From contig OX638370.1 of the NCBI GenBank assembly GCA_951812925.1, forward strand, positions 43,031,948 through 43,095,947: DNA of 64,000 bases, written 5' to 3'. Origin of the DNA: Calliopum simillimum. Its lineage: Eukaryota > Arthropoda > Insecta > Diptera > Lauxaniidae. Positions 1 through 10,770 of this stretch are shown one piece after another (position 1 is the stretch's first letter; each line of letters begins with the position of its first letter). Position numbers and translations under genes: made by a program. The notes beneath the pieces were generated by a model that was given only the letters and a program-made list of their open reading frames with translations, was not told the origin of the DNA and searched no databases.

Positions 1-532
1 TTTTACCAACACGAGCTGCGGGTAATATGGACCACCAAAGAAAAAAGCCTCAAAAACAAATGTATTAATAAAATCTATCTGCAGTTCTCATGACGAGTGT
101 GATGGTCATTATTTTTAATTCGAAAACTACAAAGGAAAAGAAGATGAAAAATGCTTATACTGTAATACCCTTTACTCAGAAGATCGCCGTGGCTAATTTT
201 GGGTTGAATGTGTAATCTGGCGTTCTTGGAGTCATGAAGAATATGTCGGATGTGGAAGTGACATTTTTATATGCAACTTTTGTTCCAAATAAACATGTGG
301 GGAAATTTGGACTATATAGTCCATATAACACTACACTTTTTTTTATCTTCATTTTGAGTATTTTCAGTTAATTTTTTTTTCTTTGTCCTGATGAGATAAT
401 TAACAAAACCTGAATCCGAATAAAGGTGAATTGTTTCCTTAATGAATGACATAAAATTTATTGTTTTGTTTTATGTTTTTTGAGTTATATTTAAAAAAGA
501 AAAATTGGTGGTCCATATTTCCCTCCTTACCC
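1..532. mobile_element. Right part of a TA-flanked DNA transposon (left end outside window)
   Basis: A motif GGGTAATATGGACCACC (20-36) recurs inverted at 505-523 with one mismatch over about 19 bases. The right copy continues to CCTTACCC followed by TA at 533-534. I read this as the right terminal region of the element that encoded the zinc-finger pseudogene, with the motif as a terminal/subterminal repeat. The left end is not in the window, so the limits are open. Confidence 0.4.
2..292 (+). pseudogene. C-terminal tail of a transposase with PHD-like zinc finger (broken)
   Basis: One reading frame entering from the left edge can be followed to a TAA at 290-292, interrupted by in-frame stops near 23, 116 and 197. 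The last third reads CLYCNTLYSEDRRG, stop, FWVECVIWRSWSHEEYVGCG and then ICNFCSK. This is the Cys-x2-Cys / Cys / His / Cys-x2-Cys spacing of a PHD-type finger with two expected Cys positions changed (W and Y). In insects such a finger commonly closes pogo/jerky-like DDE transposases and related transposon proteins, so I infer a decayed transposase 3' end. The catalytic domain would lie left of the window. The zinc-finger reading is fairly secure; the family is inferred. Confidence 0.55.
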
Positions 533-657
533 TAATATTTTCAAATAAAACATTGTAAAATAATACAGTAATATTTACTCCAAATTGCTTACATTTGACT
601 TTATGTAGAGTAAATTATACTATCAGCCAAAAAATGTGTGACCATTTTGAATTTATT

Positions 658-800
658 GGGTTGGCAACTAAGTAATTGCGGATTTTTTTGGATAATAATC
701 TTTGGTTGTTAACAAAGTGAATGAGGCAGTGGAGTGAGAGAAATTTTGTTGTTTTTCTCTTCCTTGCAAAGAACCTGTTCCATTGCACTCTGTTGACGTT
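658..800 (+). mobile_element. Mariner terminal fragment
   Basis: The stretch at 658-695 reads GGGTTGGCAACTAAGTAA followed by TTGCGGATTTTTTT, which I recognise as the terminal repeat type of a mariner subfamily. The roughly 100 bases that follow lack a transposase frame. The fragment runs straight into the 39-bp minisatellite, so the rest of the element has been lost or replaced by the array. Recognition rests on recall of the terminus only. Confidence 0.45.
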
Positions 801-809
801 CTGCACCAA

Positions 810-1513
810 TATTTTGGATGTTTCTCGATGCTTTTGGACTTTTATCGATATTTTGGATGTTTCTCGATACTTTTGGACTTTTGCCGATGTTTTGGATGTT
901 TTTCGATACTTTTGGACTTTTATCGATATTGTGGATGTTTCTCGATACTTTTGGACTTTTACCGATATTTTGGATGTTTTTCGATACTTTTGGACTTTAA
1001 ACGATATTTTGTATGTTTTTTTGTTACTTTTGGGCTCTTTTTATTATTTTTGGACTCTTACCGATATTTGGAATGTTTCTCGATACTTTTGGACTTTTGC
1101 CGACATTTTGGATGTTTTTCGATACTTTTGAACTTTTACCGATGTTTTGGATGTTTCTCGATACTTTTGGACTTTTACCGATATTTTGGATGCTTTTCGA
1201 TACTTTTGCACTTTTACCGATATTTTGGATATTTCTCGATACTTTTGGACTTTTACCGATATATTGAATGTTTTTCGATACTTTTACCGATATTTTGGAT
1301 GTTTTTTGATCCTTTTGGACTTTTACCGATATTTTGAATGTTTCTCGATACTTTTGGACTTTTACCGATATTTTGGATGTTTTTCTATGCGTTTTTGCTC
1401 TTTTCGATATTTTAGATGTTTTTCGATAATTTTGGACTTTTACCGATGTTTTGGATGTTTCTCGATACTTTTGGGCTTTTACCGACATTTTGAATGTTTT
1501 TCGATAATTATTG
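810..1513 (+). repeat. 39-bp minisatellite, about 18 units
   Basis: Diverged tandem copies of a 39-bp unit made of TTTTGGATGTTTCTCGATAC plus TTTTGGACTTTTACCGATA. The unit itself looks like two related half-units of about 20 and 19 bases, each carrying a CGATA core. Because 39 is divisible by three, the array stays open in several frames on both strands (for example FWMFLDTFGLLPI repeats on plus). These frames have no start context, splice signals or non-repeat sequence, so I treat them as a by-product of the period. Confidence 0.95.
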
Positions 1514-1541
1514 ACTTTTTTTTATACCTCCTCATCTTATG

Positions 1542-1615
1542 TGCCAGTAGCGCAGTAGGATGTGTATCTACTTATCACACGGTCGGGTCAGGGTTCGTAC
1601 CCTAGTGCGGTCGGT
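1542..1615 (+). repeat. tRNA-like unit (SINE-head-like) with Pol III signals
   Basis: Starts GCCAGTAGCGCAGTAGGA (A-box-like), and has a good T-arm with AGGGTTCGTACCCT (B-box-like). An 18-T run follows at about 1619-1636 and could end Pol III transcription. The acceptor ends do not pair well and no clear anticodon arm forms, so it is not called as a functional tRNA. It abuts the minisatellite. Confidence 0.5.
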
Positions 1616-1639
1616 TTTCTTTTTTTTTTTTTTGTTGTT

Positions 1640-4130
1640 TGAACTTTACAATAAAGTGAATATCACGCAAATTTTTTCAAATTTTCAAAAAATTGACTGA
1701 AAAGGTAAGGTAAAATTTACTTCAGTGAGGACTTGCCACTATTCTGACTAAAATTTATGAGAAAAAAGTAGCAAGTACTATTTTTTTCTCCGTGTAGTAG
1801 TTCAACTAAAAACTAATCTTCATAATTGAATTGTATCTAGAAATCCAACGATCAATTTTATCAATCTCAAAAGTGGTGGAGAACCTTGTTAATTCAAAAA
1901 CTTTAACACGCTCACGAGAATTATATCTTTGAACGTTATAAGTCCATCTCAAGACATTGTTCTTCAAGAGATATCTTCGGTTGAACTGAAGACAAATAAA
2001 TATTTCACGTAAGCTTGAGCAAAGTTTTCTTGCAAGTTTATCCTTATATTTATCCTTGTGGCTGTTTCGGTAAAGTTTTTGTTAAAGGTCGCCACCTCAC
2101 GAAAATGTTTCTTACTTTTTCTTTCAGTTCTAAATTTATTTTCTTTGTGGTTTATACAATTCCTCCAAATGATCTCTCTTTCTACTATCTACAATTCTAA
2201 TTACGTTTTTTTTCGACGTTTCAAGTTTCAAACATTTAACATTTTGCCACAAAAGTTTAATTGTTGCATTTTCATTTGAATTGTAATTTTTTGGGTTTCC
2301 TTTGTATTTTATATTTCATTTTCTCATGAAATATGTAACTGAATTTTTTTTTTTTTTTTTTTTGTAGTGCAAAAGTTTTACATTAAAATAAAATTAAAAT
2401 TGTAAAACAACAATAATGCAAGCAACTGAAACAAAAGTAAAATTTCACAAAGTTTAAAAAGACGAAATTCGTTACTTGGTATATGGTATACTGTGTTTCT
2501 CTTTCTATAAAACATAGTTTCCAAAAAAAAAGAGAAAATAAATAAAGGAAAATTCGTTATACGCTTTTCAAATAAAAATTTTGAAAATGAAAAGTGTTGG
2601 TGGTTTGTGCTTTAGAAAATTGAATGGCTTTGTAATATACGTAAAGGGCTTAGATTACAGACGAAAACTTAAAGCCAAAAGCTAAAAAGTGTTTAAAACT
2701 ACTTACTGAAATGGTGCTTTTGCTTAGTTTTTCAGCTTATAGTTGTATGAAATTTTGTTGTTGTTGTTAAACTAAATGACGAATTTTCTTGCTATTCAGA
2801 AAGAACAACATTTTGTAAAAAAAAAAGTGATTAATGTGGATTGCTTAGTGAAAAGTAAGAAAGTAGCAGATCAGATCTGCCAATTGGTAAATGTCGGCAA
2901 ATGAGTGCGTATGTGCCACGTCATCTACTTAATGTGCTAATCTATACTACTGCAGAACCCTATTTTATGCGTTTTTAGTTTTGATAAGAAAAAAATTAAA
3001 TACGATTGATAAACAATGTGTTTGCTGTTCATTTCAAATCTTGCTTGAATTATGGGACACTGGTACTATAAATTTTTTCGTTTGTTATTTTCTAAGCTCA
3101 TTTATCTGATATGTAATAATGACTTATAACCCTTGAAATCTTAGAAAAAAAACTAAACTGCATTACATCTTTCACTTCCCACTTCAAAATAATGCCCAGT
3201 GTTGCCTAATGCCGCATTATTCTTTCACTACTCAACGTAAATTTCCTTTTAGACGCGCGCGCTACCGCTTAAACTTCAAATTAATGCCACCAAGTAGTGC
3301 GGCATTTTTAACATTAAATTGAATTTAAAATGAAAGTTTAACGCGCGTTGCCAGGAAAAACCCACAAAAAAGAAAGAAAACACCACAATGTTGAGAGGAG
3401 AAAAAAAAAAAAAAAAAACTGGAAAAAATATCGCGCAAAAAATCGCACAATTTTCAAGCAACTTTTCACCGGAAGTGGTTGTTAAAAATTTTGCAGAAAA
3501 GTGCGGCAACCTCACAAAATCAACAACAACAACAAAAACAACAATGTCAAGCAATAAAAACATAGAAGAAATGAATGTTGCAAAAACTCACACTTTGGCG
3601 CAAAAAACAACAACAAAAACCACTAAAGAAACGAAATCGTGTAAGAGAAGCGCAGCGCAAAATTCAAAAAAAAAAAACTAAAAAATTTAAAAAAAAAAGA
3701 GTTGCCGCTGCTGTTGCTTTGCAGCAGACGCTTCCGGTTTGAAAAATCTGTTTGCAGCAGAAATGAAAATGCAAAACAAGACACTAACACACAGAAAAGG
3801 AAAGCCACAACAAAAACAAAAAAAAAAAAAAAAAAATTGAAAAAATTTACCACACGCAAAAAGGTAAAAAAATTAAAAAGCAAAAGTTTTCTATGAGAAA
3901 AACCTCCATAATTTGAGTCGGCAAGTGCAATGCAAGATGCATCCTACATTTATTCGAAAACTATGTTGTTGTTCTACCCGGCTCTGCACGGGCAATATAA
4001 AGGGTGACCCATAATTCACACAATATTTGAATTAAATAGAAAACATGAAGTAAATAATATAGGATTATGTTTGGAATAGCGCATCGCAATTTATTGTCGA
4101 AATTTTCCATGACTATTTGTATAAATGTTG
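1640..4130. other. No gene recognised; low-complexity and A-rich DNA
   Basis: Anonymous AT-rich sequence with long T and A runs (2345-2364, 3401-3418, 3818-3836). The 3240-3900 part has a few CpG-containing words (GACGCGCGCGC at 3253, GCGCGTTGCC at 3342) and is rich in CAA/AAC and A runs, a texture seen in fly 5' untranslated exons. I see no splice-framed coding exon. It could be a 5' UTR exon or promoter region of a plus-strand gene, but nothing proves it. Confidence 0.3.
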
Positions 4131-4136
4131 GTTAAT

Positions 4137-4392
4137 TTCATCCATGGAACTCGGTTATGCTAACCTGTCAGCTGTCAAAAAGTTTTCTTGTTTTGTTTAG
4201 CAACGCCTTAACGCATAAATGACGGCAAATTCAAATATTGCGTTAATTGTGGGACATATTTAAATTGATAAGTGATAGAAGTAGGTTTTTACTAATCCCA
4301 ACCCTCAGCTGTTAAACTGTTTTATTTTTTGATTGGCAATGCTTTTTCGCACGTATAATGGTAAATTTAAATCTTGCGTGTATTATGGGACA
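4137..4392 (+). repeat. Diverged tandem duplication, unit about 145 bp
   Basis: Two adjacent segments share, in order, a CAGCTGT word, a TTTT-rich stretch, GGCAA(C/T)GC, then AAATTNAAATNTTGCGT and ATTRTGGGACA. A third related end (AATCTTGCTTGAATTATGGG) lies at 3038-3058. Nothing coding is evident. Confidence 0.5.
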
Positions 4393-4514
4393 CGCAATAT
4401 GAGTATTTTTAAATGGGGAGTATATACAAGAAAAATAAAAGGAACAAATTGCAGTTATGATAATGTACAAAATGAAGTTACTCATTTATTTCCATTTTTT
4501 ATTTTTTTGTTATA

Positions 4515-4669
4515 TGTGACTTGGTCTATGAAAAGGGGCTTACGTGCGAAAAAAAAAATTTCGTTAAAACAGCTGGAAAACACTTTTAAAGGTCAATTTA
4601 TGCGAATCGGCAAAAATTTTATGTTTTTTTTTTTGATACGTAAGCACCCTTTTTATAGACCAGGTCACA
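4515..4669. mobile_element. 155-bp MITE with inverted ends, TA-flanked
   Basis: The left end TGTGACTTGGTCTATGAAAA is mirrored at the right end (TGTGACCTGGTCTATAAAAA when read on minus), over about 30 bases ending in GCTTACGT. TA dinucleotides flank both ends (4513-4514, 4670-4671). No coding capacity. The TA duplication suggests mobilisation by a Tc1/mariner-type transposase. Confidence 0.75.
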
Positions 4670-5193
4670 TAATATGTGACAAATTATTTGTTTTTGTAAT
4701 CTTATTTTCTTTATATGGATTAAATTTGTGTTAATAAACTATAAACTTTTGGAAATTAAAACTCTGATTATAATCAATTTTAATTGAGATACATATACTA
4801 TATTTATTTTTTTTAATATACTCATTTCTAATCACACTCCGTATGTAATATTCTATACAGAAATAATGCGAAAATTTCTTCGAATTTTCAAGAAGATTTT
4901 CTAAGTTAAACATTTCGTATGGCTACATTCGTAGTAAAATATGTAACTTAATATCACAATCTTTTTGTTTTAAATGGGCCAATTTTTTTTAAGTGCAGGA
5001 ACGTCAAAATAAGACCTTGTCAAAGATAACATAATTATAGAAATTCTTAAATATAAATTAAAAATTGTTTTTTCTTTCTCTCTACAGGTATGTAAACGAA
5101 TGTTTTTTATGGCTTTTTATTGATCGAGAGGTAAGCTTACATTTGTTATTCCATATTTAATTTTAACTACATCATTTGATGTGTGACAGTTTT

Positions 5194-6126
5194 AAGCCAA
5201 GAAAATTGAAAGCATATTGAAAAGATCTACAAGCATCTACATCTGTTAGAAAAGCTGCCCGGTTAGCCCAGTGGTCTAACTATTTGTTGCGAAAAGTTAA
5301 AGCCAATGCAGGTTTGAAAAAATACAAAGTCCAGATAGGAATGCTGCAAAAAATTTAGATGCCAAAAGTACGGCTCGGAAATTAAAATTGAATTTCATAC
5401 AAAAATATTCATGTTGTATAATGGACGACGAAACGTATGTACTGGCAGATTTTACGCAGCTTCCGGGTGAAAATTTTTGTGTTGCTGATGCTCGAGGAAA
5501 TGTGGAACAACAATTTAGAATCTAAAAGCAGAGAAAATATCCTAAAAAATTCCTGGTATGGCAAGCTATATGCAGTTGCGGCAAAATAAGCAAGTCATTT
5601 ATTACAGTAGGCTCTATTCATACCAAAATATACATCAGAGAATGTTTGCAAAAAGTCTTCTTCCTTTCATAAGAGAGCACAATGTGTCCACATATTTTTG
5701 GCCCGATTCGGCATCATATCACTACGGCAAGAAAGCTCTGGAGTGGTACTAAAGTAATAACACAGTTTTTGACACAAGAGAGGCCAATCCTCCAAATTGT
5801 CCGGAGCTAAGACTAGTGGAGAGCTTTTGTGAAAAGAAACTTAAAGACCACAAAAGAGGTCTCCCAAAATTTCGAAGATTTAAAAATGAGATGGGCAAAC
5901 TGTTCCAAAAAGGTGTCTGAAACTACTATCAAATCTCTAATGGAAGGCTTACCAAAAAAGGTCCACGAGTTCATAAATAGTGGTTTGAACTAGAGAAGTT
6001 ATATTTTTCTGTAATTTGTAAAATATTATCAATTAAATAAAAAAAAATCAAAACTCTAAGGTCAACCGTTTGAAAATTATTGAATTTTATACCTAAATGT
6101 TAAGATTTTTTGGATCTCACTTGCCT
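5194..6126 (+). pseudogene. DD37E Tc1/mariner-like transposase pseudogene, 5'-truncated
   Basis: Reading across several frames gives KAKKIES-like sequence, VRKAARLAQWSNYLLRKVKA, CCIMDDETYVLADFTQLPG (first catalytic Asp), then WPDSASYHYGKKALEWY, a stop, and EANPPNCPELRLVE. From the second Asp to the last Glu there are 37 residues, which is the DD37E class. The same family recurs on the minus strand at 50011-51305. This copy lacks the 5' terminus and the helix-turn-helix start, has stops and frameshifts, and keeps a decayed right terminus at 6099-6126 (TAAGATTTTTTGGATCTCAC). It cannot make transposase. Confidence 0.85.
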
Positions 6127-6129
6127 TAC

Positions 6130-6594
6130 TTTAATGATTTATAATAAACTACAATGCCACAAACGATGTATTCGTAATTCTGAGTAAAGTCGTTTCAGAG
6201 ATATTGATGAACTACTGAAGGGTGTTGCACCGTCCAATTTTTAAGCATGTGACCTAGCAGAAAACGAATACAATCTAATTTTTATAAATTAACTAGCAAA
6301 TCCTGATGTGCGTTGCTTCACCTTGTCTTGTTCAGAGGGTGTGGCATCGCCAATTTTGTCAGAAGACAGTAATTGTCCCGATGCATTTTATATAAGTAGT
6401 AAATCTCATCGTTATGCATTAAATAGTTTCAGAGACATGACGACATGTTCTTAACCCATATCGGCCCGATACCCGATTTCCTAGAAATTTTTTTTTTTAA
6501 TTTTAGAACATAGGCTAATTTGGCCCTAATCAAGAAAATCCGCTGGAATTTTTTGGATCTCTTAAAAGGTTTTCGAGTTACAGTTCGTATAGTT
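6130..6594. repeat. Diverged tandem segments with a GGTGTNGCACCG-type core
   Basis: GGGTGTTGCACCGTCCAATTTT (in part, at 6220) and GGGTGTGGCATCGCCAATTT (6336) recur about 115 bases apart, with CTAGCA and cross-related spacers. The core resembles the internal repeats of the Helitron-like copies at 12.7, 39.5 and 58 kb, so this may be an old fragment of a related element. Confidence 0.35.
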
Positions 6595-6605
6595 TTCTAC
6601 CCTTT

Positions 6606-6715
6606 AACTCCTAGGAGGAGCATAGGGTCAATATGAAACGTTTCCATTTGTAGCGATCCCTTGCGATGACTTTGATATCTTGCCACGACTTTCTCGATTA
6701 CAAGAATAGAGAAAG
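6606..6715 (-). mobile_element. RTE-type LINE 3' tail with 11-bp target duplication
   Basis: On the minus strand this 110-bp piece matches the end of the RTE copy at 46758-47156: the C-terminal codons around the W-K/R-x-F-I/L region, the stop and the AGGAGTTAAAGG 3' tail. It is flanked by TTCTACCCTTT on both sides (6595-6605 and 6716-6726), an 11-bp direct repeat that looks like a target-site duplication of a heavily 5'-truncated insertion. Confidence 0.75.
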
Positions 6716-6830
6716 TTCTACCCTTTGGGTCAATACATATATTCAATTCGAAACAAAATTGGTTTTTATAAAGTTTTTGCAAGTTTATTTGAACAAATCG
6801 TAAAGTTTCATTGATATATCGTTTTAAATT

Positions 6831-7320
6831 ATGTTGTATGATCAATGGAACCCATTGGAATCTCTTTATGTTCCAGTGGTCTGCTACTAAGTGAGCAAAT
6901 AGCCAAAGTGGGTTCTTACTATGAAAAATCCTCATTTTCAAGGAAAAAACCCTGGCACTAGGAAGAAGAAACTACACTAAACTGATACTTCATTTTAAAC
7001 ATTGTCGTACATTCTATAGATCCCATTTGGTTTCATATGAATCCACTCATATGTCAGTGTTCCATGGCCAAGTGACCAAATGGTTAAATTGGGTTCATAG
7101 TATGAAAAGTCCTTATTTTCAAGAATAAAATCCTGGCATTGGCAAAAAGAAACTGTACTAAACTGATGCATTGTTTCAAAAACTGTTGTATGTTCTACGT
7201 ATCTTATTTAGTTTCATCAAAACCCATGCATGTTCCTGTAATCCATGATTAGGTGACTAAATGGCCATATTGCGCACTTCAAAGCAAAATCCTCAAAACA
7301 CAGCTACTTACTTTTCACTT
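6831..7320. repeat. Tandem array, about 180-bp unit, nearly three copies
   Basis: Three successive segments share the order: CATTTGGTTTCAT-type start, a GT(T/C)CCA word, GTGA(C/G)(T/C)AAATGG, ATGAAAARTCC, TATTTTCAAG, CCTGGCA and AACTGTACTAAACTGATG. Matching words at 6921 and 7102 give a 181-bp period. Units are strongly diverged and the third is truncated. The period is near nucleosome length, as in many satellites. Confidence 0.7.
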
Positions 7321-7437
7321 TGCAACAAGAAAATCTCAAAATTCTGACGTGATATATTAAAACTGGTTACGGCATCGTTTTAAGTATGCCGAAAACCTTC
7401 AGAATTTGGAATTAGAACGTATATTGCTCGCAAAATA

Positions 7438-7912
7438 TAGTGATGAGCAAACCAAGACCAAGACCAAGACAACAGCAGTCTTGGTCTTGGTCTTGTTCTT
7501 GCACATTGAGTCTTGGTCTTGGTTCTGATATTGAGTTTTGGTCTTGGTCTTGATCTTGCTCATTATGTCTTGGTCTCGGTCTTGGTCTTGATCTTGAAAA
7601 AATTACTAGAGCTATTGAGTATTCAAAGTTTCAAAACCATATTTTTCCAAAGCAGTTAGTTTTTTAAGATGCCAAAATTCAAATTGAGAGATGATTTTAT
7701 CTTCGAAACGGGCGTTAAACACCTTTTAACTATAAATTACCAAGACTGAAAAGCAGTCTTGGTCTTGACGATTATCGTGTGCAAGACCAAGACCATAGCA
7801 GTCTTGGCCTTGGTCTTGCAAAATATCTGAGTCTTGGTCTTGGTCTTGGTCTCGCAAAATTACCAAGACCAAGAACAAGACGCAAGACCAAGACTAATTT
7901 TCCTCATCACTA
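7438..7912. mobile_element. hAT-type MITE filled with CTTGGT hexamers
   Basis: Perfect 10-bp inverted ends TAGTGATGAG / CTCATCACTA are flanked by the 8-bp direct repeat GCAAAATA (7430-7437 and 7913-7920). That fits the hAT superfamily (8-bp target duplication). Inside, blocks of ACCAAG and of its complement CTTGGT make up about half of the 475 bp and form large inverted arms, around a non-repetitive core at about 7600-7740. The core has a relative at 61440-61632. Confidence 0.85.
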
Positions 7913-8150
7913 GCAAAATATGGCGTCGCTTTCAAAAAACGTCAAAATTCTTCGAAAAAAACAAACAAAATCTCATTTTATATTATAATAGAAAGATAGT
8001 ACGTTTAGATATAGTAGTAGAAGTGGATAGTAGAAGTAGATTTATTCTAACTTCAAATAACGCAAGAGCCAGGAAGACCGACTTAGTGTGTTACACTTGA
8101 ATAGGAACGACATGTAAATTTATGATTAGCTGTATTTTTGTGAACAGTTT

Positions 8151-8258
8151 ATCTGTGCTTGTGTAAGCACATTCTGATAAACGTATGGGAAAGCAACAAT
8201 AAATGTGCTTATTTAAACAAACATACTGCAAATAAATGTGCTTAGGGCAAGCACAGAT
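8151..8258. mobile_element. Small hairpin MITE-like element
   Basis: ATCTGTGCTTGTGTAAGCAC at the left is mirrored by GTGCTTAGGGCAAGCACAGA at the right, so the ~108-bp segment can fold back on itself. The flanks show no certain target duplication. No coding capacity. Confidence 0.5.
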
Positions 8259-8259
8259 A

Positions 8260-10110
8260 TACTGTCGTCAAAAATATATTTATTGATTCTAAGTCACGCG
8301 TTAAAGGATATTGGTTGATGAATAACACATATATTCGGTGGTGGGAAAAACGCAGTTTCGTATCAAAGAGAGAACTTCTTGCGTATCTTTTCGTACAGGA
8401 TAAAACGAGGCAAAAAAAAGAAGAGAGAATTTTGCGCAGAACCGCTTATATTCAATACCGTGACAAAGCCACTCACTAACTAAGCATACATCCCAATACG
8501 TATGTAGCGCAAGAAATAGAAGAAAAAAAAGAAATCTAAAAAACTTCTGCTTTCGCAATTGCTGTTGCTGTTGCTGGCAGCTGTGTATGGAAGAAACCGT
8601 TTAAAATAGCGAAAAGTGCTGCTGCCAACTTTAAAGAGTTACTGGAAGTGAAAAAGAAATGAAAAAGGAGGAAAAAAAAGGAAATTCACAAACTTTAATA
8701 TTTGCACTCCTCCTATGCAGGCTTCCGGCACAAATGGTAAAAAGTCGTCAAAAAAAGTATGTCGAGGGAAAATTTTGTTCACTGGATTTTTTTTTCTATT
8801 TTTTTTTTCTTTTACAACTCGTTGTTGTTCAGTGAAAATCTAATCAAGGCAGTTGCGGCAATATGCATTGGTTTCAAAATGGAAAACCCTAGTGAATTTT
8901 TCGAAATGAAAATGTCGACTTTTTAAATTAAAGCTTCTGTCGTTTCATTGAAATGCTTATTAAAAACTTTTAGCAGTTTTTTTTTTTAATATTTTCAAGA
9001 GCAACTGCTTAAGCCAAAGTTATAAGCTTAAGTTATATGTTGAACTTTCAAAGACATGAGTCTTATTGAATTTTTCGATTTTAGCAACATTTCATAAGTT
9101 TTTTAACATTTCCTTGAATGTATCAAAAATTGATTTGCCTTTTTTAACATTTTCTGATATTTGCAAGTTGGCAGTTGTAAGAATAAACATTAGTTTTTAT
9201 CATTACATATGAGCTTGCGTAAATATTTTATATATATTTCATATATATTTTATAAATTTTGTAACTAAATATTAGTTTTCACAATATTTTGAAAAAGTTA
9301 TATAAAAATCAGAGTGCGCGGCAATTTAACACTCCACTTATGTTTGATAACTTTGACAGCTTGCTTATTAACGGTAAAATAATTTTTACAAAAGCAAAAC
9401 GCTTTTTCGTAAAGATTGTCTATCAAATATCAACAACAAAAACCGGTTTGTTGGAGCACATGGAAATTTTGAATTGTTCTCAAAAATTGGGTAAAATTTC
9501 ACAAAGTGCAATGCAACCAATTTTCACCCAGAAACTTAGGACAATAGATGCAAGCTTTAGGCAAACTTCACCCAAAATCGAATCATGGAACGTGGTAAAG
9601 CTCTCAAACTATTTATAGTCCCGACCATCGATAGTGGACGATAGTTTGGTCACTAGCTGTCGATAGTTATCGTACATAGTATACATTTCATTGAAAACTT
9701 CGCCTATTTCGAAGTAAAATGAAATGAAAACTATGTAAGAAAAACATATCGTTCCTTTACAAGAAAAAAGTGATAAGTCAGTTTTCCCGAGTTTTGAGTT
9801 ATTTTGAACTTCTGGTCTAAAATATTATAGTCTTTAGTCTGATAAGACCCATTTAGCCATATCTCTATTAAAAAATGGTTATTTTCATCATAAAAGTCAA
9901 AGCAAAACAACGATTTCCATACAAAAAAAACAAAATTTTATTTTTTCAACATTAAATGTCTCAAAACTTGAAAAACTGACTTAGTATTTTTCACTTCTAT
10001 AGGGACGATATGTTATACGCAATGACTTTATTACATTTTGTAGCTTAAGTTAAAAATTTGTTTATATTTTAAACTTCACCTATATGTAGAATAAAAACAT
10101 GACGCTCATT
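8260..10110. other. No gene recognised
   Basis: AT-rich anonymous DNA. A slightly GC-richer patch at 8545-8740 holds TGCTGTTGCTGTTGCTGGCAG and a few similar words but no framed exon. A cluster of ATCGATAG words lies at 9624-9670. The longest frame (9289-9618, 109 codons) has no recognisable motif. Confidence 0.3.
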
Positions 10111-10222
10111 GGCTTCACTTTGACATAAGTAAACAATGTTGCCAAGTTGTAAAAATTAAACAAATTTGAAGAAATGAAAATAATACTGAAACAGTTTTGT
10201 TATTCGATATTATTAAAAGTAC
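10111..10222 (+). repeat. Dispersed repeat, second copy at 30588-30700
   Basis: GGCTTCACTTTGACATAAGT, CAATGTTGCCAAGTTG and TATTATNAAAAGTAC occur in the same order and spacing at both sites. The two copies are roughly four-fifths identical by eye. Neither has termini or coding potential that I can define. Confidence 0.7.
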
Positions 10223-10349
10223 GAAAACATCTCTAGGATAAAGTAATATAAATAATTACTATCGAAAGTCTGTCTGGCGTGATAGTGCGAGACTATTGAA
10301 GTATCGATATTGCCATCGACCTTTAGAGCGTGGCTACTCCATTGCTGAA

Positions 10350-10770
10350 CACTTAAAAGTCTAAGTTTTATCCTGAAACTCATAAAATCGTTAAAATCTA
10401 TTAGGACTTCTTACAATCCATACTTTCCAAATTTCAGACCACTGTAAAGCTCTTAAACCACATTTAGATAAATTTCTTTGTAACAAGATCAAAACGAAAT
10501 TTTACAAGGATCATTTTCCCAGAACACATTAACCCATTTTATCCTTTTTTAAAGGTCTTTTTGGACCCCTTTTTCTAAAAACTAGCCTACAATGGGTTAA
10601 AGAATTATGACAAAATATTCTACAGAAAATTTCACAAGGATATACCAAAGACAAAAAATTGTTAAAACTTAAGGAAAGCGCGGCAGGGATGTAATAAATA
10701 TGCTATGTGAGAAGTCCTGATTGATTTTAACGATTTTGTGGGTTTCGGGACAAAATTTCGACCTTCATGT
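10350..10770. mobile_element. Foldback-like inverted repeat, about 420 bp
   Basis: The arm at about 10358-10424 (with CATAAAATCGTTAAAATCTA and GGACTTCTTACA) is mirrored at about 10705-10765. An inner pair ACCCATTTTATCC / ACAATGGGTT sits near the middle. Outer limits and target duplication are not resolved. Confidence 0.5.

Noticed and set aside
721..1605. Overlapping frames of 84-184 codons on both strands with 13-residue repeats
   Set aside because: Produced by the 39-bp minisatellite whose period is a multiple of three; no splice sites, start context or non-repeat domain.
3388..3681. 97-codon Lys/Thr-rich frame
   Set aside because: Follows A runs and CAA-rich simple sequence; no domain, and no splice support. 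Could be untranslated exon DNA at most.
5255..5290. tRNA-like A-box (GGTTAGCCCAGTGGTCTAAC)
   Set aside because: It reads in frame as RLAQWSN of the DD37E transposase and matches the sister copy at 50.9 kb, so it is coding, not tRNA.
9620..10330. ATCGATAG clusters at both sides as a MITE with inverted ends
   Set aside because: The two sides share only short words; I could not align them as inverted repeats. They may be DREF/BEAF-type sites by chance.
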